A DNA stretch of 64,000 nt from Psychrilyobacter piezotolerans (GCF_003391055.1 NZ_QUAJ01000001.1:62001-126000), one strand, 5' to 3'. Numbered from the stretch's first letter, positions 51,979 through 60,909 are shown. The notes: generated from the letters alone by a model not told the origin. Numbers and translations are program-made.

Positions 51979-53181
51979 TTAAAAATTTAAATCTATCTTG
52001 TCCAGCACTTCATCCTTTATCTCCATTATCTTATTCCCTTTTTTATACACTCTAGGAACCCTTTTACTTACATTACATAAAATTTCGTAACTTATGGTCC
52101 CCAGCATATCCGCCAGATCTTCCGGAGTTATTTTATTGTATTCATCCTCCCCGAATAAGATAACTTCATCTCCTCCATTTATATCCATATCTATATCTGT
52201 AATATCTACTACAAATTTATCCATGCAGATAGCCCCTGCTACCTTTGCCAATCTATTTTTCCCTTTGATAATTACACTTGCTTTATTACTGAGTCCACGG
52301 CTGTATCCGTCGGCATATCCGATCGGTATCAACCCCAGCCTGGAGTCTTTGTTTACCGTATATGTCAGTCCATAACTTATTGATTTACCTTTTTCCAATG
52401 TTCTTATATGATAGATCTTACTATGGAGAGACATCACCGATTTCAACTCTATCACCTTATCTTTCTCCTGTACTTCCGATGGATAGAGTCCATACATGAG
52501 GAGTCCTGCCCTTACCATATCATAGTTAAATTCCGGCAGGTCTAATATAGCAGCACTATTTGACACATGTTTTATAGGAATTTCTACCCCCAATTTTTCC
52601 AACTCATCTATTATATATTTAAATTCTTCCACCTGTTTTATGGTATACCCTTTGTCCGCTTCATCAGCTACTGCAAAATGAGTATAAACCCCCTCCAAAC
52701 ATAAATTATCCATCTCGCTTATCTCTTTTATAACTTCTACAGTCCTATATTTTATAGGTAATCCTACCCTGTGCATCCCTGTATCTACACTTATATGTAC
52801 AGCAATTTTTTTCCCATGTGATCCAGCTAATTTGTCCAATATTTCAGCCTGTCTAAGGGAATATATTGTAGGAGTTATATTCCATTTAATTACCTCTTCT
52901 AAATTAGCATCTGGAGTATATCCCAGCAATATAATCTGTATATCCTTATCTGAATTCCTTATTTCTATAGCTTCTGACAACACTGCCACTGCAAATTTAT
53001 TTATATTTTCTGATTTTAGTGTCTCTATCATTCCCAAAGCACCATGACCATAGGCGTCGGCTTTTATTACTGCCATAACTTCAGTTCCTGGTTTTATGTG
53101 TTTTTTTATCTCTCTCATATTGTGTCCTAAATTATCTAGATTGATCTCTACCCAAACAGGTCTTTTAACATCTAATTCCAT
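51979..53181 (-). CDS. alr: alanine racemase, copy 2 (400 aa)
   Basis: Paralogue of the racemase at 47745, with IKADAYGHGAL, HISVDTGMHRVGL, HVSNSAAIL, SYGLTYTV and GYADGYSRGL all present. It has a short insertion in DITDIDMDINGGDEV where copy 1 has DITGLDVHGGDEV. I start at the ATG at 53181, ten bases after GGGAG; the GTG nine bases earlier is too close to that site. It heads the duplicated set alr2-arginase2-orr2. Confidence 0.92.
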   Translation of the reverse strand: MELDVKRPVWVEINLDNLGHNMREIKKHIKPGTEVMAVIKADAYGHGALGMIETLKSENINKFAVAVLSEAIEIRNSDKDIQIILLGYTPDANLEEVIKWNITPTIYSLRQAEILDKLAGSHGKKIAVHISVDTGMHRVGLPIKYRTVEVIKEISEMDNLCLEGVYTHFAVADEADKGYTIKQVEEFKYIIDELEKLGVEIPIKHVSNSAAILDLPEFNYDMVRAGLLMYGLYPSEVQEKDKVIELKSVMSLHSKIYHIRTLEKGKSISYGLTYTVNKDSRLGLIPIGYADGYSRGLSNKASVIIKGKNRLAKVAGAICMDKFVVDITDIDMDINGGDEVILFGEDEYNKITPEDLADMLGTISYEILCNVSKRVPRVYKKGNKIMEIKDEVLDKIDLNF

Positions 53182-53247
53182 TTTTTTCACACTCCCAATA
53201 TCTTTTTATCCCATATATTTATTACAAAGAAAGGTACCTCGACCGGC

Positions 53248-53278
53248 ATTATACCATTTTCACAATTAAATGTTGCAA
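53248..53278 (-). promoter_or_regulatory. extended -10 promoter of alr2
   Basis: Minus strand TGGTATAAT (extended -10; TATAAT at 53253-53248) with TTGCAA 19 bases upstream (53278-53273). About 65 bases before the start codon. Confidence 0.65.
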
Positions 53279-53336
53279 TAAATAATTTATTATATGGCAC
53301 CCTTATAAAAATTTCTCAAATTGATACTATTTATTG

Positions 53337-53359
53337 AACTTTCACCATGGTGCACGCAT
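53337..53359 (-). repeat. second copy of the 23-nt repeat
   Basis: AACTTTCACCATGGTGCACG followed by CAT. See 6597-6632. CACCATGGTG within it is self-complementary. Confidence 0.45.
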
Positions 53360-53365
53360 AAAAAA

Positions 53366-53400
53366 ATAAGGTTATAGACCTCATCCGTCTATAACCTTAT
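53366..53400 (-). terminator. terminator of the PP-loop ATPase gene
   Basis: Minus strand ATAAGGTTATAGAC, seven-base loop, GTCTATAACCTTAT, TTTTTT. It is six bases past the stop. Confidence 0.92.
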
Positions 53401-53406
53401 GAATTT

Positions 53407-54399
53407 TTATAATACTAAATATTTTTTTATATCTTCAGCTAATTTCTCTAAATTTACTTCCTCTACATCTACAATCTTTTCATTCATCACTACTTGAATT
53501 TTTTTCTTCCCCTTAGCCTGTGAGTATCTTGAAAATAAATTTTGAGCTAAGGCAATTTGATCTTCATTCAGATCTCCATATCCTACGATAGCCGGCCCCG
53601 GAGTACCTGCTCCTGCGATATACAGAGTTCCATATCCCTTGTACTCAGAAAGTTTGAAGTTATCATCCTTTTCCCTTCCAACAAATAGATATTTACCACT
53701 GTCTAATCTAAAGAACCTTCCCCTCTTTGTCAGGTGGAACAGGTGTGAATACTCATCACTTAAAAACCCATCCTCTTCCAAAGTTCTCAACCTTTTAGAA
53801 TAATTTGGCTCTGTCAACATACATCCCCCGCCGGGAGTTGGATATTCTACAATCCCCCATTTTTCTACCAGTTCCAATTGAACTTTTCTACTTCTACCGT
53901 TAACATCCATCAATTGTTCCCTGTCGATCCATCCTAATTCCTCAGGTTTTGTGATAGGTAATAATTTAGCACATAATGGTCTCACTATCAGGTCTTCCAG
54001 ATCTACACCGGATAATTTTTTTACTCTATTCAATGAACTAAAATTTTGAGACATGGGTCTTTGTCCTAAAACCTCTCCAGATATCAAAAAACTAGCCCCA
54101 TATTGTTCTAATAATTCTCCCGCTTTTTCAAACATAAGAGCGTGACAATCGATACACGGATTCATGTTTTTTCCCCTTCCACTGGGAGGATTTTTTACCA
54201 GTTCTGTATGGATCTTGCTAAAATCTACGTATTCTAATTTTACCCCCAATTGTTTAGCCATGTTATCTGCTTTCTCGTTTTTTCCGCCGAAAAAATGAGA
54301 TACAAAATTAAGTGCTATAACCTCTATTCCTTGCTTTTGTACCAGCTTAATAGCTAAGGTACTGTCTAATCCACCTGAAAAAAGTGCTAATGCTTTCAT
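53407..54399 (-). CDS. PP-loop ATPase, probable tRNA-modification enzyme (330 aa)
   Basis: Adenine nucleotide alpha-hydrolase fold. The PP-loop FSGGLDSTLAI (residues 7-17) binds ATP; MNPCIDCHALMF carries a CxxC; ISGEVLGQRPMSQ and PTPGGGCMLTEPNYSKRL (third cysteine) follow. This resembles ThiI/MnmA-type thiolases without the THUMP domain. Sulfur insertion into tRNA is the likely role, with the three cysteines as possible Fe-S or sulfur-transfer residues; the target base is unknown. AACGGTGG precedes the ATG. Confidence 0.8.
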   Translation of the reverse strand: MKALALFSGGLDSTLAIKLVQKQGIEVIALNFVSHFFGGKNEKADNMAKQLGVKLEYVDFSKIHTELVKNPPSGRGKNMNPCIDCHALMFEKAGELLEQYGASFLISGEVLGQRPMSQNFSSLNRVKKLSGVDLEDLIVRPLCAKLLPITKPEELGWIDREQLMDVNGRSRKVQLELVEKWGIVEYPTPGGGCMLTEPNYSKRLRTLEEDGFLSDEYSHLFHLTKRGRFFRLDSGKYLFVGREKDDNFKLSEYKGYGTLYIAGAGTPGPAIVGYGDLNEDQIALAQNLFSRYSQAKGKKKIQVVMNEKIVDVEEVNLEKLAEDIKKYLVL

Positions 54400-54485
54400 C
54401 TTTGTTCCACCGTCCTTTTAAAATGCTCAAGGAGTTTTATCCCCTCTAAATAAATTGTTTTTTTACTTTATTAGTAAATAAAACA

Positions 54486-55793
54486 TTATACCATTTTTTT
54501 CCTTATTCCCCAAATAATAAGAACTGTAGTTGTCATTTCTGCCAATGGTAAAGTTAACCAAACTCCGTCTATCCCATAAAATTCAGCCATTGGGTATAGC
54601 AGTATTGCAGTCATCCCAAGACCCCTTAAAAACATTATAAACATTGAAATTTTTGTCTGTTCCACAGCCTGAAAATAAGTCCCCATAAATAGATTGAACC
54701 CCATAAAAATTATGGCTATAAAAAATAATGGAAATCCATTTGTGGCTACCTCTGTTAGTTCTCTATTTTCGCTTACGAATAAATTTACCAAATTTTCCCT
54801 GTAAAAAACAACGCCTATATATATCAACACTCCCACACAAAATGAAGTTATCACTCCTATTTTTAACATCTCATCCAGCCTGTTTTTTAAACTACTCCCA
54901 TAATTTATACTTATGATGGGCTGGCACCCTTGGGATATACCCAGATATAAAAGATAGATCATCCAGTTTATATTAAGTATGATAGCATAGGCAGAAACTC
55001 CTATAGATCCACTGAGTTTGAACAATATTCCATTCAGTAAAAAAATTACTACCCCTCCAAATGCGTCTGTTATAAAACTCGGGAATCCAGTTTTTATTAT
55101 CCTCTTCAATATTTTAATATTAAGCCCGTCTTTTATTACCCCCAATGTATTTTTAGAGCTGATAAAGTGTGTTGCCAGGATCAAGGTATAGGTTAGTTGA
55201 GCTATTCCTGTAGCTGTGGCTGCACCTATCATCCCCCATTTAAATATAAATATAAATATATAATCTAAAACAATGTTTGTTAGTCCGCAGATCATCATCC
55301 CTACCATGGCCAGATTTGGATTGTTATCATTCCTGATAAATATATTCATAGTATGAGGAATTAAATAAAAACATGTAAACAGCGATATCACCTTTAAATA
55401 TGATCTTACCATATGATAAATTTCTCTGGTAGCTCCCAGCCCGCTGACTATATCTTTTAAAAATAATTGTTGTATTATTGTCAATATTATACTTAATCCT
55501 ATGGCTAATAACAATGCATTGGTAAAGGCTGTTTTTAAACTATCCTTTTTCCCACGGCCTAACTCTATCGCTCCTACAGTAGCTCCGCCCATACCCAGCA
55601 GCAATCCTATGGACGAATAGAGGGTAAACATAGGGACTGCCGTGGTAAGAGCCGCCAATCCTAAACTTCCTATCCCGCGGCCTATAAATAAGGTATCTAT
55701 AAAAATTAATATTCCTACAGACAATGTTCCTGCCACCGATGGCAGGAGGTAGTTTAGAAATAACTTTAATATAGGATCTTTCCTTAAATCCAT
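54486..55793 (-). CDS. MATE-family efflux transporter (435 aa)
   Basis: Multidrug/toxin extrusion protein with 12 predicted membrane segments in two similar halves. DPILKLFLNYLLPSVAGTL at the start, GRGIGSLGLAALTTAVPMF, GMGGATVGAIELGRGKKD in the first half and GISQGCQPIISINYG in the second are MATE hallmarks. Exports drugs or metabolites with Na+ or H+; the substrate is unknown. ATG after CAGGAGG. Confidence 0.92.
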   Translation of the reverse strand: MDLRKDPILKLFLNYLLPSVAGTLSVGILIFIDTLFIGRGIGSLGLAALTTAVPMFTLYSSIGLLLGMGGATVGAIELGRGKKDSLKTAFTNALLLAIGLSIILTIIQQLFLKDIVSGLGATREIYHMVRSYLKVISLFTCFYLIPHTMNIFIRNDNNPNLAMVGMMICGLTNIVLDYIFIFIFKWGMIGAATATGIAQLTYTLILATHFISSKNTLGVIKDGLNIKILKRIIKTGFPSFITDAFGGVVIFLLNGILFKLSGSIGVSAYAIILNINWMIYLLYLGISQGCQPIISINYGSSLKNRLDEMLKIGVITSFCVGVLIYIGVVFYRENLVNLFVSENRELTEVATNGFPLFFIAIIFMGFNLFMGTYFQAVEQTKISMFIMFLRGLGMTAILLYPMAEFYGIDGVWLTLPLAEMTTTVLIIWGIRKKMV

Positions 55794-55972
55794 TTTTATG
55801 CCTCCTGAAACAATATTTTTCTATATAAAAATAAAATTCTCCTTCATACTCCCCTTACTCATTACAATATTTTAATACTTTTCCCTTATTTCAACATGTT
55901 ATAACACGGTCCTATACCATTTGCAACCTTTTTCAACTCTACCCTTATATTTTTAAATTTTCACAAAAAAAA

Positions 55973-56002
55973 AGATTCTAACTCATTAGACGTCAGAACC
56001 TT
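55973..56002 (-). terminator. terminator after sepF
   Basis: Minus strand AGGTTCTGAC, nine-base loop, GTTAGAATCT (two G-T pairs), then nine T residues. It ends the hemW-yggS-sepF operon. Confidence 0.8.
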
Positions 56003-56009
56003 TTTCCCC

Positions 56010-56462
56010 CTATCCAAATATTTCGTTATTTTCATCTTCTACATATGATTTTATCCCATCAGGTATAGATACATATACCTTCTTACTCACAGTTATAAAC
56101 CTGGCTTTTTTTACTTCCATAGCTCCACTTAAAAAATCCAGCATCCTTTGAGCCATTTCATTGCTCAAGCTCTCTAAGTTTACAGTTACAATCTTTTCCT
56201 TATTTATATAGTTTGCAATCTTTTTACACTCTTCAAAACTAGTAGGGCTGACAAAAATAGTCTGATAGTCGCTTATATTTTCATTATTTTTATACACATT
56301 ACTCTTTAAACTCGGTGTAGGTGATGATGGAACTGATAGATTTTCTTCTTCTTTTTCCCCTGCTTCTTCCTCCATTTCAACCATTATTTCATCTTCGATT
56401 TCATTGGATCCTTCTGTCCCCTCAAATCCTAAAACTTGTTTAAAATTTTTAAATAATTCCAT
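56010..56462 (-). CDS. sepF: cell division protein SepF (150 aa)
   Basis: FtsZ-binding protein that helps anchor and bundle the division ring. The N terminus (MELFKNFKQVLGFEG) can form the membrane-binding helix; a long acidic linker (about 18-50, EEEAGEKEEE) precedes the conserved core (70-145): TIFVSPTSFEECKKIANYI, TVNLESLSNEMAQRMLDFLSG, VYVSIPDG. GTAGGAGGAG precedes the ATG; yggS ends 12 bases upstream. The sepF-yggS pairing is common in Gram-positives and relatives. Confidence 0.94.
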   Translation of the reverse strand: MELFKNFKQVLGFEGTEGSNEIEDEIMVEMEEEAGEKEEENLSVPSSPTPSLKSNVYKNNENISDYQTIFVSPTSFEECKKIANYINKEKIVTVNLESLSNEMAQRMLDFLSGAMEVKKARFITVSKKVYVSIPDGIKSYVEDENNEIFG

Positions 56463-56474
56463 AATTTTCTCCTC

Positions 56475-57149
56475 CTACTTGAATATCTTACTTCCAACTC
56501 TAAGTATTGTTGCCCCTTCTGAAAGGGCTATCTTATAATCATTTGTCATTCCCATAGAAAGTTCTATCAGACTGCCATTAAAATGTGTTTTATTTAGTTC
56601 ATCTTTCAATGTTTTCAGGTCTGAAAACACCTTCCTCACTACTTTTTCTTCCTCAGTAAAAGGTGCCATGGTCATAAGTCCGCAAATCTCTATATTTTCA
56701 AATTTTAAAAGATTTGGCAACTCCTCATATAACCTTTCTATCGAATACCCTTCCTTACTTTCCTCTTTGGATATATTTACCTCTAATAATACTTTTATCC
56801 TTCTATTATTTTGTTTAGCTCTCTTATCTATCTCCTCCGCCAGAGAGATCTTATTGACAGAGTGGATCATCTCAATGTAGGGAGCAATATATTTCACCTT
56901 ATTTTTTTGTAAATTTCCAATAAAATGCCATTTTATATCTCCTGTTTCTAAAGTTTCCAAAATATTTCTTTTTTCTTCTAAAGCCTGTACCCTATTTTCT
57001 CCTACAACCCTGCATCCTGCCTTGACCACTTCTAATACCCCATGTGCATCAACATATTTAGTTGTAGGCAGCAGTGTCACTACTCCTGGATTAGGTGAGT
57101 ATTTTTCTATCTCACTTTTCAATTCTAAAATATTTTCTCTTATCCCCAT
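56475..57149 (-). CDS. YggS-family pyridoxal phosphate homeostasis protein (224 aa)
   Basis: Single-domain PLP-binding protein with an alanine-racemase-like barrel but no racemase partner domain. LLPTTKYVD holds the PLP lysine; VGENRVQAL, WHFIGNLQKNK, VLLEVNISKEESKEG, GLMTMAP and LSMGMTNDYKIAL.EGATILRVGS are the family blocks. Controls free PLP and amino-acid balance. It lies between hemW and sepF, eleven bases from hemW. Confidence 0.95.
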   Translation of the reverse strand: MGIRENILELKSEIEKYSPNPGVVTLLPTTKYVDAHGVLEVVKAGCRVVGENRVQALEEKRNILETLETGDIKWHFIGNLQKNKVKYIAPYIEMIHSVNKISLAEEIDKRAKQNNRRIKVLLEVNISKEESKEGYSIERLYEELPNLLKFENIEICGLMTMAPFTEEEKVVRKVFSDLKTLKDELNKTHFNGSLIELSMGMTNDYKIALSEGATILRVGSKIFK

Positions 57150-57159
57150 AACTCCCCCT

Positions 57160-58251
57160 CTATTCCATGATTTCTACAAAAACATCATTTGCAAACATAA
57201 GCCCCTTAGATGTCAATTTATATATGCCTTCCTCATTTTTTAAATATCCTTTTCTACAAAGTTCCTTTATTTTTTCAAAGTAAAGATTATTTTCCGCCTC
57301 TATTCCTTCATTTAGAAGGCGAAGCCCCAAAATATAATAATTTTCTATCCTGTCTTTATCACTGACTTCTTCTTCTTCCATTAGTGGTTTTTCAGCTGTA
57401 TCTATCTTTTTATAATAATCAGACAGTTCCACCTGATTTTTATACCTGATTCCTTCATAATATCCAGAAGCTCCCAGCCCGACTCCTATATACTCTATAT
57501 TTTTCCAATATTTACTGTTATGTCTTCCTTCATATCCTTTTTTGGCAAAATTAGATATCTCATAATGAAGATATCCTATTTTTTTTAACCTGTCTATTAT
57601 CAGTTCATACATCTTTGCTTCCAAAGCATTATCCAGTGGGTTCAATTTCCCGCTGTCCAGAAGATCCATAAATTTTGTCCCTTCCTCCCAGATTAAGGAA
57701 TATATGGATATGTGTTCCGGCGATAGTCTTTCAACTATATCTAAATCTTCTTCCAGTTCCTCAATGGTCTGGTCAGGAGTGGCAAATATCAAATCGATGC
57801 TGATATTTTCAAATCCTGCTTTTCTGGCGTCATTATAGGTTTTTATAGCTATCTCCTTACTATGAATCCGTCCTAAAACTTTTAATTTTTCATCATTAAA
57901 ACTTTGGATTCCAATACTCAACCTGTTTATTCCTATTTTTTTCAATCCCTCTAACTTTTGCATATCCACTGTCTGCGGATTCACTTCCAAAGTGATCTCA
58001 GCACCCTCATTTATAGCTAGTTCTTCTAAGATCTTTTCTATCTCTTCTACTTCCAATAGAGATGGTGTTCCACCTCCAAAATAAACAGTATCATATTTTA
58101 ACTTAGGATATAATCTTATCTCCTCTATTAATTTTTCTACATATTCAATCCTGTCTGTCTTACTTTTTTCCTCACATGAAAATGAAAGAAAATCACAATA
58201 TCCGCATTTTTTTACACAAAATGGAATATGAATGTATATAGCGTCACACAT
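57160..58251 (-). CDS. hemW: HemW-family radical SAM protein (363 aa)
   Basis: Radical SAM enzyme related to coproporphyrinogen III dehydrogenase. IYIHIPFCVKKCGYCDF carries the CxxxCxxC cluster motif; YFGGGTPSLL (SAM site), EVNPQTVD and NRLSIGIQSFNDEKLKVLGR follow, then the C-terminal HemN-like domain. True HemN has more N-terminal sequence; this starts directly at the CDAIYIHIPFC motif as HemW does, so it is probably a heme chaperone rather than a heme-synthesis enzyme. First gene of hemW-yggS-sepF. Confidence 0.9.
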   Translation of the reverse strand: MCDAIYIHIPFCVKKCGYCDFLSFSCEEKSKTDRIEYVEKLIEEIRLYPKLKYDTVYFGGGTPSLLEVEEIEKILEELAINEGAEITLEVNPQTVDMQKLEGLKKIGINRLSIGIQSFNDEKLKVLGRIHSKEIAIKTYNDARKAGFENISIDLIFATPDQTIEELEEDLDIVERLSPEHISIYSLIWEEGTKFMDLLDSGKLNPLDNALEAKMYELIIDRLKKIGYLHYEISNFAKKGYEGRHNSKYWKNIEYIGVGLGASGYYEGIRYKNQVELSDYYKKIDTAEKPLMEEEEVSDKDRIENYYILGLRLLNEGIEAENNLYFEKIKELCRKGYLKNEEGIYKLTSKGLMFANDVFVEIME

Positions 58252-58382
58252 AACTTTTTCATCCCTTCTATTACTTAATTAATTTTCTATTTTTAAAATA
58301 CCTTATAAAATTCTATAACTTTTAAATATAAGTTAATTATAACAAAAAAATCAACTTATTAGAAACCATTTTATAAATAAAA

Positions 58383-58408
58383 AAAACCTAGGAAAGATCC
58401 TAGGTTTT
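58383..58408 (-). terminator. terminator after the first BMP lipoprotein gene
   Basis: AAAACCTAGGA-AAGA-TCCTAGGTTTT with a run of A (T on the transcript strand) beyond. Confidence 0.9.
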
Positions 58409-58413
58409 AAAGT

Positions 58414-59409
58414 TTATTTTAATTTGATTGAACCATCAATTATACCTTGCTTGATTTCTTCTATTTTTTGAAGTTTTTCCTCACCGATTATATCTTTAGT
58501 GTATTCAAATTTAGAAGTTCCTACACCATTGTTGGCTACACCAAATCTATTTATTCCTGGTTTGAAAGTTCCCTCTTTAACATCTTTTACTGCTGCAAAT
58601 ACTGCTTGGTCTACATTTTTAATCATAGAAGTAAGCACTGTTCCTGGTGCTACATAGTCTTGATCTGAGTCTACACCGATTGCATAGATTCCCATTGCCT
58701 TGGCACCTTCTATTACTCCTGTACCTGTTCCACCAGCTGCATGGAAGATTACATCTGCACCTTGATTATATTCTGCAATTGCACTTTCTTTTCCTCTAAC
58801 TGGATCGTTAAAAGGATTTGGTCCAGATGTATACAAAGTAGTTACTTTGATATCAGGATTTATATATTTTGCCCCTTGAACATATCCGCTTTGAAATTTT
58901 TGAATTAAAGGTACTTCCATCCCGCCAACAAATCCAACTGTATTTGTTTTTGACATCATAGCTGCTAAAGCTCCTACTAAGAATGAACCTTCATCTTCTG
59001 CAAATACCAATGAAGTTACATTAGGTGCGTCAATTACTTCATCTATGATAGCAAACTTAACATTTGGATGTTCTTTTGCTACTGTTTCTACTGAGTCTTT
59101 CATTAAGAATCCTACACCTACTACTAAATCGTAGTTATTTTCGGCAAATTCTCTTAAAAATTGCATATCCTCCGATGGAGAAGCTGGTTCTACATATTTA
59201 AATTTAATCCCTAATTGTTCCTCTGCCATAGTAAGTCCTCTATAAGCCGAGTCGTTGAATGATTTATCTCCTAATCCACCTGTAGATAATACGATACCGA
59301 CATTAAGAGGTTTTTCAGCCTTAACTTCTTTCGTTTCCTCTGTCTTTCCTCCGCATGCAGTTAAAAGCATAGCAAAAACTACTGTGAGTAATATAAATAT
59401 TTTTTTCAT
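58414..59409 (-). CDS. BMP-family substrate-binding lipoprotein A (331 aa)
   Basis: Basic membrane protein (BmpA/PnrA/Med) family, binding component of purine-nucleoside ABC importers. Lipoprotein signal with lipobox LLTACGG (cysteine near residue 19); LSTGGLGDKSFNDSAYRGL near the N terminus, GVGFLMKDSVETVA, VGFVGGMEVPLIQKFQSGY and IFHAAGGTGTGVIEGA are family motifs. The permease and ATPase genes are not nearby. It is monocistronic. A close paralogue stands directly upstream. Confidence 0.92.
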   Translation of the reverse strand: MKKIFILLTVVFAMLLTACGGKTEETKEVKAEKPLNVGIVLSTGGLGDKSFNDSAYRGLTMAEEQLGIKFKYVEPASPSEDMQFLREFAENNYDLVVGVGFLMKDSVETVAKEHPNVKFAIIDEVIDAPNVTSLVFAEDEGSFLVGALAAMMSKTNTVGFVGGMEVPLIQKFQSGYVQGAKYINPDIKVTTLYTSGPNPFNDPVRGKESAIAEYNQGADVIFHAAGGTGTGVIEGAKAMGIYAIGVDSDQDYVAPGTVLTSMIKNVDQAVFAAVKDVKEGTFKPGINRFGVANNGVGTSKFEYTKDIIGEEKLQKIEEIKQGIIDGSIKLK

Positions 59410-59751
59410 CTTCTTCCTCCCGTTAAATATGATTCTAATTCATAATACCATATTTTTTTATCGTGTTCAACAATTAAATTGAAATATGTTCACAATTTTC
59501 ACTATTTATTCTTTTTTAATTCATTATACTATATTTATAGATTTATTTTCACCAATCCATTCTTAATAATAATCTTTAAATAATTGATACATCTGGTCTA
59601 ATGTTGAATCCACCCTTTTAATATTTAGAAAAAATTTCCATCTACTCGAAGTTTTCATTTTTGATTTTTAGACAACTACCTGAGATCTCTCTTTTATAAA
59701 ATAGATATATAAAAAAGGAGTTAATTTATAAAATTAACTCCTAAAAAATAT
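59410..59751 (-). other. leader between the two BMP lipoprotein genes
   Basis: Contains the terminator of the upstream gene (59711-59742) and about 300 AT-rich bases. I looked for a purine riboswitch and do not see its conserved loops. Promoter position unclear. Confidence 0.5.
59711..59742 (-). terminator. terminator after the second BMP lipoprotein gene
   Basis: GGAGTTAATTT-ATA-AAATTAACTCC, followed on the transcript strand by TTTTTTATA. Confidence 0.92.
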
Positions 59752-60762
59752 TTATTTTAATTTAGACATCTCTGCTTTCACATCAATTTTACCTGATATG
59801 ATATCTGCTTTTATCTGATCCAATCTTTTTAATTTATCTTCACTGATCTGGTCTTTAGTATATTGAAGATCTGTTATTCCCACACCATCATTGGCTAAAT
59901 TAAAGTCTTTTTGTCCTTTTGTAAATCCTTTTTCCTTTGTCTCTTTGATTATAGCAAATACTGCTCTGTCTACTTTTTTAAGCATAGAAGTAAGTACAGT
60001 TCCCGGTACCACTCCATCCTGGTTAGAGTCTACACCTACTGCATATACACCTCTTTCTTTAGCTGCTTCAAATACTCCCATTCCTGATCCTGCTGCTGCA
60101 TGGTATATAACGTCTGCTTTACTATCGATCATAGATAACGCCATCTCTTTTCCACGAGCTGGGTCATTAAATGGACTGTTCCCGCCAACATATGCATCAA
60201 ATGTAGTTATTTCAGGATTGATATATTTTGCTCCTGCCATAAATCCATCTCCAAATCTTTTGATAAGTGGTACTTCCATTCCACCTATAAATCCTATTGT
60301 GTTTGTTTTCGTCATCATTCCTGCCAATGATCCTGCAACAAATGACCCTTCTGGTTCATTGAATGTAGCTGATATTACATTAGGCATATCGATAGGTTCG
60401 TCTACCATTAAAAAGTGCACCTCTGGATATTCTTCTGCTACTTTAACTATAGAATCTCTCATTTGGAATCCTATACCAATTATTAAATCGTAATCTGCTT
60501 CTGCAAACTGTCTTAAAAACGTATCAAATTCCGATACATTTGCCGGTTCTACATATTTTATTTTTACTCCTAATTTTTCTTCTGCTTCTTTAAGACCTGC
60601 ATAAGCTGAGTCATTGAATGATTTGTCTCCCAATCCACCTGTAGATAGTACTAATCCTACCCTGAATGCCCCATTGTCCTCTGCTTTTTCTTCCTTTGCT
60701 CCACCACATGCTGTTAATAATAATGCCATAATAACCATTATAAGTGTTATCATTTTTTTCAT
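59752..60762 (-). CDS. BMP-family substrate-binding lipoprotein B (336 aa)
   Basis: Same family as the gene at 58414 and clearly a paralogue: LSTGGLGDKSFNDSAYAGL, GIGFQMRDSIVKVA, IGFIGGMEVPLIKRFGDGF and IYHAAAGSGMGVFEAA. Lipobox LLTACGG. Differences in the central part (VGGNSPFNDPARGKEM against SGPNPFNDPVRGKES) suggest a somewhat different ligand. AAAAGGAGTGG precedes the ATG. Each paralogue has its own terminator. Confidence 0.92.
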   Translation of the reverse strand: MKKMITLIMVIMALLLTACGGAKEEKAEDNGAFRVGLVLSTGGLGDKSFNDSAYAGLKEAEEKLGVKIKYVEPANVSEFDTFLRQFAEADYDLIIGIGFQMRDSIVKVAEEYPEVHFLMVDEPIDMPNVISATFNEPEGSFVAGSLAGMMTKTNTIGFIGGMEVPLIKRFGDGFMAGAKYINPEITTFDAYVGGNSPFNDPARGKEMALSMIDSKADVIYHAAAGSGMGVFEAAKERGVYAVGVDSNQDGVVPGTVLTSMLKKVDRAVFAIIKETKEKGFTKGQKDFNLANDGVGITDLQYTKDQISEDKLKRLDQIKADIISGKIDVKAEMSKLK

Positions 60763-60869
60763 CTTTTCACCACTCCTTTTATAAACTTTCAGTATTATAC
60801 ACTAATATCCACCTAAGAAACAGGACATCTGTCTTGATGTTACTCTTTTTTTCAGACTTAATAAAATAA

Positions 60870-60900
60870 AAAAAAAAGGATTAGCTATATACTAATCCTT
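60870..60900 (-). terminator. terminator of the XRE regulator gene
   Basis: AAGGATTAG, CTATATA loop, CTAATCCTT, then ten T residues on the minus strand. Confidence 0.92.
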
Positions 60901-60909
60901 AACTCTCAC

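Noticed and set aside
59410-59710. Purine riboswitch before BMP lipoprotein A
   Set aside because: The conserved three-way-junction and loop sequences are not present.
59891-60493. 200-codon plus-strand frame opposite the BMP lipoprotein B gene
   Set aside because: A mirror of the coding strand; the minus-strand protein has lipobox and all BMP motifs, and the plus frame has no ribosome binding site.
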